Assembly (NCBI GenBank): GCA_021847165.1
Contig: JAJZUH010000061.1
Coordinates: 1 to 10,494, forward strand
Origin: Pseudomonadota bacterium
Lineage (GTDB): Bacteria > Pseudomonadota > Gammaproteobacteria > Burkholderiales > Gallionellaceae
Reading direction: 5' to 3'
DNA: 10,494 bases
The notes under the pieces are model-generated. The model saw only the letters and a list, made by a program, of their open reading frames with translations, searched no databases and was not told the origin of the DNA. How positions within the stretch are numbered: the first letter of the stretch is position 1; every line of letters starts with the position of its first letter. Shown one piece after another: positions 5,298-10,494 of the stretch. A program made the position numbers and the translations under genes.

Positions 5298-6626
5298 CTA
5301 TTTGTTCAGCCTGAGCTTTTCGCGCTTCTCGGCGAGGCGCAGCAACTCGAAGGTGATCCATGCGACGAACACCATGCCGATGGTGAAGGCGGTGTAGGAA
5401 ATCGGCCACGGGATGCCCTGCGTCATCATGGAGAACTCGGACATGCCGCCGATGCCGGCGATCACGTTGAGCGGCATGAACACCACGCTGAGCACGGTCA
5501 GCCGCTTGATCACCTTGTTCTGGTTGATGTTGATGAAGCCGACGGTGGCATCCATCAGGAAGTTGATCTTGCCGAACAGGAAGGTGGTGTGACCGTCCAG
5601 CGACTCGATATCGCGCAGGATCTGCTGCGCATCGTCCAGCTGGTGGCGTTCGATCACCCGGCTGCGCATCAGGAAGGAGACGGCACGGCGGGTATCCAGC
5701 ACGTTGCGGCGGATGCGCCCGTTCAGGTCCTCCTCCTGGCCGATGTCCGACAGCATCTTGGCCGCCTCTTCGTCGGTCATCTGTTTGCTCAGCACATGGC
5801 TGCCGACCTTCTCCAGTCCCTGATAGACATCCTCCAGCGCATCGGCGGAATACTCCACGTCCGCCGCATACAGGTCCAGCAGCACGTCGCGCGCATCGGA
5901 AACATAGTTGGGCTGCGAGAAGGCGCGCAGGCGCTGCAGGCGAAATACCGGCAACTCTTCCTTGCGCACCGAAAACAGGATGTCCTGATGCAGGATGAAG
6001 TTCACCCCGACGTTGCGCGACACGTCTTCCTTGTCGAGCAGGAAGTCGGATCGCAAATGAATCTCGCCATTCTCTTCCACATAGAAGCGCGCGCTGGATT
6101 CAAGGTCGCTCACCCGGTCGGGGTCGGGCAGTTCGATGCCATAGGCGTCGCCGACCCAGGTGCGTTCCTCGAACGACGGGTCGACCAGGTCGATCCAGAT
6201 CGGTTTGGCCCTGGTCAGGTCGTCCTGGGTGTTGACCTGTATCTCGCGCATGCGGCCTTCGAACAGTTCGAACGCCTTGATGCGCGCGCGGTCGTTCTTG
6301 AACGCCCGCTTGCCCAGCGCATGCAGGATGGAGACCGAGACCCCCGGCAGCACCTGCTCCTTGCGCCGTTCGTCGATCTGGTCCCAGATGAACAGCTGGT
6401 CGGCATCGGGCAGGATCTCCAGCATTTCGGCGATCTCGGCCGGTGCCATCTCGCTCAACAACAGCTGGATGCGCGCCAGGTTCTGCTTGCGCACCAGCGT
6501 CTCCACCAGATCATGGTGCGGCATATCCTGCTTGTGCACCATCTCTTCCGTCACCCTGCGCTTCTCCAATAGAGTCAGCACCGCCTGGCGGTGGTCCTGG
6601 TATTGGATGTTGGGCTCGTTCGACAT
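5298..6626 (-). CDS. CorA-family divalent cation transporter with MgtE_N-like N-terminal region and GMS signature
   Basis: A 442-residue membrane transporter, clearly longer than E. coli CorA (316). Residues about 36-120 (NLARIQLLLSEMAPAEIAEMLE onward, helical with repeated Leu/Ala) resemble the cytosolic MgtE N domain. The CorA domain follows from about 141 (PIWIDLVDPSFEE), with a long helical stalk (about 265-375) and two C-terminal helices (about 374-392 and 409-430), ending in a basic tail. The loop between the helices, where CorA has YGMN and ZntB has GIN, reads GGMSEFS (393-399): G394-M395-S396. In CorA the GMN motif forms the selectivity filter, so substrate or rate may differ. Mg2+, Co2+ or another divalent ion is likely; the direction of transport is unknown. 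The start ATG 6626 has no Shine-Dalgarno, but a TATAAT box lies just upstream. The DUF599 gene follows after 6 nt. Confidence 0.88.
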   Translation of the reverse strand: MSNEPNIQYQDHRQAVLTLLEKRRVTEEMVHKQDMPHHDLVETLVRKQNLARIQLLLSEMAPAEIAEMLEILPDADQLFIWDQIDERRKEQVLPGVSVSILHALGKRAFKNDRARIKAFELFEGRMREIQVNTQDDLTRAKPIWIDLVDPSFEERTWVGDAYGIELPDPDRVSDLESSARFYVEENGEIHLRSDFLLDKEDVSRNVGVNFILHQDILFSVRKEELPVFRLQRLRAFSQPNYVSDARDVLLDLYAADVEYSADALEDVYQGLEKVGSHVLSKQMTDEEAAKMLSDIGQEEDLNGRIRRNVLDTRRAVSFLMRSRVIERHQLDDAQQILRDIESLDGHTTFLFGKINFLMDATVGFININQNKVIKRLTVLSVVFMPLNVIAGIGGMSEFSMMTQGIPWPISYTAFTIGMVFVAWITFELLRLAEKREKLRLNK

Positions 6627-6633
6627 GGGCGGA

Positions 6634-6639
6634 ATTATA
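6634..6639 (-). promoter_or_regulatory. Candidate -10 box of the corA-like operon, close to the start codon
   Basis: Read on the minus strand, a perfect TATAAT (6639-6634) ends 7 nt before the ATG at 6626. Transcription would begin at or next to the start codon, giving a leaderless or nearly leaderless mRNA; no ribosome site is visible. The -35 region (around 6657-6663) is poor. The 145-bp gap to the upstream GGDEF/EAL gene otherwise holds only GC-rich inverted segments (about 6733-6769) without a T-run. Confidence 0.45.
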
Positions 6640-6771
6640 GCCTCACAAACGCCGGCGGTTCAGGTGCATTTTGCCTTTTCCGCGCTATTTTTGAATGCGC
6701 TCCGGCAGCCTGCGTCGACGCCCCGCTCCCTGCCGGGGGTGGCTTTGCTCCAGCCTCGCGTCTGCCCCCAC

Positions 6772-9027
6772 TCAATTGAACGGCGCGCTGTTCCACTGTT
6801 CCAGCCACGCCGGCAACTCGTTCGCCGGCATGGGCCGCGCGATGCCGTAGCCTTGCCCGTATTCGCACCCCATCGCCACCAGCTCCCGGAACAGTTCTTC
6901 AGATTCCACGCCCTCGGCGACGATCTTGCGATCGAACGCCTTGGCCAGCGCGATGACGCCCTGCACGATGGCGCGGTCGCCCGGGTCGCTCAGCAGGTCG
7001 CGGATGAAGGACTGGTCGATCTTCAGCGTATCGACCGGCAGGCGCCCCAGATAGGACAGCGAGGAATAGCCGGTGCCAAAGTCATCCAGGGCGAAGCTGA
7101 TGCCGATCTTGCGGCAACGCTCGATGGTATCGCTCACCCGGGGTATGTCTTCCAGCGCGGCCGTCTCCAGCACCTCGACCTGCAGGCAGCCTTGCGGCAG
7201 GTCCGGATGGCGCAGTATCTTGCGTTTCAATTTCCAGGCGAAATCCTTCGCCTGCAGGTAGCCGGCCGAGATGTTGATGCTCAGTTGCATCGGCAGGCCC
7301 GCCTGGTGCCATCTCTCCAGCTGGACGAGCGCCGTCGTGACGACCCAATCCCCCAGCTCGATCTCCAGCGTCGTTCCCTCGATCGCATACAGGAATTCCG
7401 CCGGAGCGAGCAGGCCGCGTTCGGGATGGCGCCAGCGGATCAGCGCCTCCGCTCCTACCAGCTGGAATGAGCGCATGTCGACCTTGGGCTGGTAATACAG
7501 CTCGAATTCGTGCCGCCCCAGGGCCAGCGCAAGCCGCCGCAGGAACTCGTGGTGGCTGCGCGTGCGCTGGTCGTTTTCCGCATCGTAGAGAAAGTAGCGA
7601 TTCTTGCCCGATTGCTTGGCGCTATACATCGCCTGATCGGCGTGCCGCAGCAGGGTATCTGCATCGTGGTCATCCCCGGGATAGGTCGCGACACCGATGC
7701 TGGCGCTGACCTCGAACAACTTGTTCCTGATCTCGATCGGCTGGCTGATCGCCTCCAGCAGGCGGTTCAGACTGGCCGAGCACTCGTCGGCGGCATGCAG
7801 TCCGAGCAGCAGGACGGCAAACTCGTCGCCGCCCAGGCGGGCGACCGTGTCGTCCCCCCGGATCGAGTTCTTGATGCGCTGCGTCACTTCGATCAGCACC
7901 TTGTCGCCGGCTTCGTGCCCCATGGTATCGTTGACCAGCTTGAACCCATCCAGGTCGAGGTAACAGACCGCCAGGATGGTGCCTTCCCGCTTGCTGTGCG
8001 CCAGTGCCTGCTGCAGGCGGTCGGCCAGCAGCACACGATTGGGAATGCCGGTCAGCGCATCGTAGTGCGCGATGTGCTCCAGCTGTTTCTCATGCTGTTT
8101 CAGCTGGGTAATGTCGGAGAAGGTCCCGACCATGAGGGCGGGTTCGCCCGCCTCGTCCCGCTGCGTGACCGTACCGCGGCACAGTATCCATTTCCAGCTG
8201 CCGTCCTTGCATACCAGGCGCATCTCCGAAACGTAATAGCCCGTCTTCCGCTTGAGAAACCCGCGCAGCTCGTTCCTGACACGCCGCTCATCGTCGGCAT
8301 GCACGACCTTGAAGACGGTCCCGGAACGATCCCCCAGTTCCTCTTCGGTATAGCCCAGCATGTCGGCAAAACGCCTGGAATAATGGAATTCCCCGCTTTG
8401 CAGCTGCCAGTCCCACACCGCATCTCCCGATCCTTCCAGTGCATGGCGCAAGCGCTCCTCGGTCAGGCGCAACACCTCCCGCTCTTCTTCGTGCGTGCGC
8501 TGCAACTCGCGGAAGGTCTCGTATTTTTCGAAGATCACGAACAGCACGAGCAGATACAGACAGCCGGTCAGCACGTCGACATGCGAGTAACCCGTGGCGA
8601 AATAGGGCAATGCATCGATGGCCACGATGGTCAGCAGGATGATGACCAGCCAGGTGCGCCCGGCCCTGCGGCCTTGCAGGAAGAACGCCGCCGCCGACAG
8701 CAGGAAGAACAGCGACAAGCGCATCGTGTTGTAAGGCGCCAATATATAGACTGCCGTGAACAGGCCGTAGGACAGCGCCAGCGCGACCGAACTTGCCAGA
8801 TCGACATTGCTGCCACGCCGGCGCAGGTATATGCGCAAGGCGAAACAGAAACCGGCAAAGCCGAAATCGATCATGCCCATCGCAACGCTCGCCTGCCAGC
8901 GGATGAACCCCATCCCCAGCGCGACGATGCCGCCGAACAGGAACACGCCGTCGAGGAAGGCGGCCTTGTACCCCACGTTCCGCCCCTGACTGGCGCTATT
9001 CGGATTGAACGACCCGTTCTTTTTCAT
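6772..9027 (-). CDS. Membrane PAS-GGDEF-EAL cyclic-di-GMP turnover protein
   Basis: A 751-residue inner-membrane signalling protein. About six helices occupy residues 24-166, a MASE-like membrane sensor I cannot assign to a named type. A short coiled coil (about 168-195) leads to a PAS/PAC domain (about 190-312, MLGYTEEEL, ending GTFSDITQLKQ). The GGDEF domain (about 318-482) has metal site D358/LDLDGFK, an intact RLGGDEF (397-403) and an inhibitory I-site R390xxD393 at the standard five residues before it. The EAL domain (about 495-745) has E527-A528-L529, N585, E618/E621, D648-D649 in LDDFGTGYSSL, K669, and E705 in VAEGVES. Both cyclase and phosphodiesterase residues are intact, so it could make, degrade or switch. 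The start ATG at 9027 has AGGAGA upstream, at slightly long spacing. It is divergent from an HDOD gene. Confidence 0.93.
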   Translation of the reverse strand: MKKNGSFNPNSASQGRNVGYKAAFLDGVFLFGGIVALGMGFIRWQASVAMGMIDFGFAGFCFALRIYLRRRGSNVDLASSVALALSYGLFTAVYILAPYNTMRLSLFFLLSAAAFFLQGRRAGRTWLVIILLTIVAIDALPYFATGYSHVDVLTGCLYLLVLFVIFEKYETFRELQRTHEEEREVLRLTEERLRHALEGSGDAVWDWQLQSGEFHYSRRFADMLGYTEEELGDRSGTVFKVVHADDERRVRNELRGFLKRKTGYYVSEMRLVCKDGSWKWILCRGTVTQRDEAGEPALMVGTFSDITQLKQHEKQLEHIAHYDALTGIPNRVLLADRLQQALAHSKREGTILAVCYLDLDGFKLVNDTMGHEAGDKVLIEVTQRIKNSIRGDDTVARLGGDEFAVLLLGLHAADECSASLNRLLEAISQPIEIRNKLFEVSASIGVATYPGDDHDADTLLRHADQAMYSAKQSGKNRYFLYDAENDQRTRSHHEFLRRLALALGRHEFELYYQPKVDMRSFQLVGAEALIRWRHPERGLLAPAEFLYAIEGTTLEIELGDWVVTTALVQLERWHQAGLPMQLSINISAGYLQAKDFAWKLKRKILRHPDLPQGCLQVEVLETAALEDIPRVSDTIERCRKIGISFALDDFGTGYSSLSYLGRLPVDTLKIDQSFIRDLLSDPGDRAIVQGVIALAKAFDRKIVAEGVESEELFRELVAMGCEYGQGYGIARPMPANELPAWLEQWNSAPFN

Positions 9028-9070
9028 TGCTGCGAATCTCTCCTGGCCGAACGGAACTTGGATGGTTATT

Positions 9071-9113
9071 CGTGCCTCGTTGCACGCGCGGCATCACTGC
9101 CCCAAGGGATGCC
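9071..9113 (-). promoter_or_regulatory. Two consecutive hairpins in the leader region of the GGDEF/EAL gene
   Basis: Two perfect inverted repeats stand side by side 44-86 nt upstream of the GGDEF/EAL start. One has arms GGCATC at 9090-9095 and GATGCC at 9108-9113 with a 12-nt loop. The other has CGTGC at 9071-9075 and GCACG at 9082-9086 with a 6-nt loop. If transcribed on the minus strand they would form a structured 5' leader. I compared them by eye with the c-di-GMP (GEMM) riboswitch and could not match its conserved core, so no class is named. They could instead be protein-binding sites in the divergent promoter region. Confidence 0.35.
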
Positions 9114-9238
9114 TGCCTCGCCCGATGATCTGAAATCCATAGCCAGCAAAACCCGACCTGTGATATTTTGCTGCATAGTCGCACTCGCGAAGACGACAAA
9201 TCATTAAGCGGCAATCTTATCACGCACACGACTCTGAA

Positions 9239-10111
9239 ATGACCGATAGCTCACCCATCCAACCATCCAGGATCGACGCGCAACTCGAACGCTCCCTGCT
9301 CGATATCGAAATTCCGCCCTGCCCAGAAATCCTTATGCGCATCATGGATGAAATGCACAAGGAAGAGCCCGACTACCACCGATTGAGCAATATCATCAGC
9401 GCCGATGTCGCCCTCGCCGCCGGATTGCTCAAGGCCACCAATTCGCCGCACTTCGTCCGCCCGCAGCGCGCACGTACGGTCTACGATGCATTGTCGATCC
9501 TCGGCCTCAGGGTGGCCAGCCACACCATCGCCGGCATCATCCTGCGCAACATGTTCCCGGATACGCCGCACATGCTCCGTTTCTGGGATGCGTCGGCACG
9601 CACGGCGCGTCTTTCCGCCTGGCTCGCGCGCAAGCTGGATACACCCGGCCTGAACGCCGACGATGCCTATACCTTCGGCCTGTTCCACGATTGCGGCATC
9701 CCGGTGCTGATGGTGCGTTTTCCGAACTACAAGGAAATCCTGGGCCAGGCGAACAGCGATGCGCTCAACGAATTCACCGTATCGGAAGACGCGCAGCTGC
9801 AGATCAACCACGCCATCGTCGGCAGCAGACTGGCGCAAAGCTGGTGGCTGGAAGAAGACATGCACCAGGCCATCCTCCACCATCATTCGCTTGCAGCACT
9901 GGCTCCCGACTCCGCACTACCGAAATCCAGCCGCCAGTTCATTGCGACTGCCCAGCTGGCCGAGCATTTTTCGCAGCAGCAACTCGGCCTGGGAATGACG
10001 CAGGAATGGCCGAAACTGGCCGCTGCCTGCCTGGCAACGCTGCAGATCGATGAGGACGACATGGAATTCCTGTATTCCGAGGCAAAACCCATCCTCGCGG
10101 CAGCAGATTAA
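9239..10111 (+). CDS. HDOD-domain signalling protein
   Basis: A 290-residue soluble protein made mostly of one HDOD domain (about 18-220), with a helical C-terminal extension of about 70 residues and no receiver or GGDEF partner domain. Family marks are IPPCPEIL (25-32), the stretch IISADVALAAGLLKATNSP (52-70), YDALSILGLR (82-91), FGLFHDCGIPVL (146-157), INHAIVGSRLAQSWWL (189-204) and ILHHH (212-216). HDOD domains are HD-like folds usually thought to be non-catalytic regulatory modules. H150-D151 is present, but the upstream metal-binding His position appears replaced (around W116). The start ATG at 9239 has no clear ribosome site. It is divergent, across 211 bp, from the PAS-GGDEF-EAL gene. 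HDOD proteins often work in c-di-GMP or stress signalling, so a shared pathway is plausible but inferred. Confidence 0.9.
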   Translation: MTDSSPIQPSRIDAQLERSLLDIEIPPCPEILMRIMDEMHKEEPDYHRLSNIISADVALAAGLLKATNSPHFVRPQRARTVYDALSILGLRVASHTIAGIILRNMFPDTPHMLRFWDASARTARLSAWLARKLDTPGLNADDAYTFGLFHDCGIPVLMVRFPNYKEILGQANSDALNEFTVSEDAQLQINHAIVGSRLAQSWWLEEDMHQAILHHHSLAALAPDSALPKSSRQFIATAQLAEHFSQQQLGLGMTQEWPKLAAACLATLQIDEDDMEFLYSEAKPILAAAD

Positions 10112-10374
10112 CCCGCGTCCTCGTATCGGCCTGCTATAGCCGGTCCATCACACTTCTTCCGCAGCAGGACATTGGTCACGCCGAAAACGGAGCGTGCGCA
10201 AGTGCGCTCTGCGCGCGGCAAACATGGACGGGAATTCGGGAGTGAAAGACAGGCCGGTTCGCTGAATAAGCTCAACAAACACGAGTTGGTGAAACACACA
10301 CTGCGTTGCGGCGAACGCAGAGGCGCAGAAAGGGCGAAACGCAACGACCCGGCGCCCGCCCCAATCTACGAAGC
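10112..10374. other. Intergenic region between convergent HDOD and histone-like genes
   Basis: A 263-bp stretch without a supported gene. It contains a weak CGGC/GCCG inverted repeat near 10127-10142, GCGC-rich palindromic sequence around 10191-10212, and a strong hairpin at 10301-10320. An open frame at 10172-10378 begins at TTG, lacks a ribosome site and has a low-complexity charged composition, so I do not call it. No intrinsic terminator with a T-run is visible for either gene. Confidence 0.5.
10301..10346. repeat. Perfect hairpin with an alternative overlapping pairing
   Basis: CTGCGTT (10301-10307) and AACGCAG (10314-10320) form a perfect 7-bp stem with a 6-nt GC loop. CGTTGCG (10304-10310) can instead pair with CGCAACG (10340-10346), so the two structures exclude each other. 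The sequence just after the first hairpin (GCAGAGGCGCAGAAAGG, 10317-10333) looks like a GCAGAG-type intergenic repeat that I recall from many bacterial genomes. Read on the minus strand it lies about 55 nt past the histone-like stop and could act in its termination or mRNA stability. Confidence 0.4.
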
Positions 10375-10494
10375 TTAGGCGCCGAGGATGCCTTTGCCTG
10401 CTGCAGGAGCGGCAGCCGATTTGGCCGTTGCTTTCTTGGCAGGTTTTTTCGCTGCTGCTTTTTTCGCTGCCGGCTTCTTGGCGGCTACTTTTTT
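10375..10494 (-). CDS. Histone H1-like Lys/Ala/Pro-rich protein (C-terminal part, runs off window)
   Basis: The last 39 codons of a minus-strand gene, open to the window edge, with TAA at 10377-10375. The peptide is a run of KKPAAKK/AAAKKPAKK-type repeats ending in APAAGKGILGA, made almost only of Lys, Ala and Pro apart from the terminus. Such tails occur in bacterial H1-like nucleoid proteins, in AlgP-like proteins and as extensions of HU. They bind DNA without sequence specificity through charge. The folded N-terminal part that would decide between these lies outside the window. The DNA is repetitive here, so copy number may vary between strains. Confidence 0.75.
   Translation of the reverse strand, partial: KKVAAKKPAAKKAAAKKPAKKATAKSAAAPAAGKGILGA

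Noticed and set aside
4509..6572. Long plus-strand open frame opposite the DUF599 and CorA-like genes
   Set aside because: It spans two real minus-strand genes, has shadow-like composition (His, Gln, Asp and Val rich) and no recognisable domain.
6733..6769. GC-rich inverted segments downstream of the GGDEF/EAL stop, considered as a terminator
   Set aside because: The pairing is interrupted and no T-run follows on the minus strand.
7510..9207. Long plus-strand open frame opposite the GGDEF/EAL gene
   Set aside because: Composition is that of an antisense shadow, and the minus strand carries intact PAS, GGDEF and EAL motifs.
9028..9238. c-di-GMP (GEMM) riboswitch in the GGDEF/EAL leader
   Set aside because: Two hairpins are present, but I could not line up the conserved GEMM core or a tetraloop-receptor pair by eye.
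10172..10378. 68-codon plus-strand open frame between the HDOD and histone-like genes
   Set aside because: TTG start, no ribosome site, charged low-complexity product, and it overlaps a hairpin/repeat element and the convergent gene's stop.

Overview
The window looks like ordinary, GC-rich, densely coded chromosome of a betaproteobacterium. The gene set (OmpR-type two-component pair, aroE followed by mtgA, a CorA protein with an MgtE-like N-terminal region, a GGDEF/EAL protein, an HDOD protein and a lysine/alanine-rich histone-like tail) would suit the Nitrosomonadales/Gallionellaceae area. That placement is inferred from protein character, not from a search. I see no tRNA, rRNA, insertion sequence, phage gene or CRISPR array.

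Layout. At 1-299 (minus) is the N-terminal part of an exported Spy/CpxP-like LTxxQ protein. It is divergent from an OmpR-family response regulator (453-1178) and a membrane histidine kinase (1180-2547). The gap between them holds a 10-bp-period direct repeat (391-410) placed like a response-regulator operator. The arrangement resembles cpxP-cpxRA of enterics. Next come aroE (2577-3383, shikimate pathway) and mtgA (3380-4075, peptidoglycan glycosyltransferase), which overlap by 4 bp, and then a small SdpI-family membrane protein (4158-4499).

On the minus strand, a CorA-type transporter with an MgtE_N-like N-terminus (6626-5298) is followed 6 nt later by a DUF599 membrane protein (5291-4578), probably as one operon. 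The pore signature of this CorA reads GMS, not GMN. Further right on the minus strand is a six-TM PAS-GGDEF-EAL protein (9027-6772) with all key c-di-GMP residues intact. It is divergent from an HDOD-domain gene (9239-10111), and its upstream region holds two strong hairpins. A 263-bp gap with a perfect hairpin separates the HDOD gene from the C-terminal end of a histone H1-like protein (10494-10375, minus).

How the genes fit together: the left third appears to be an envelope-stress or metal-sensing unit placed next to cell-wall synthesis. The middle is a divalent-cation transport operon. The right is a c-di-GMP/HDOD signalling pair. The most interesting signals are the cpxP-cpxRA-like regulatory architecture, the GMS-type CorA with its DUF599 partner, and several -10 boxes so close to start codons that the transcripts may be leaderless or nearly so.
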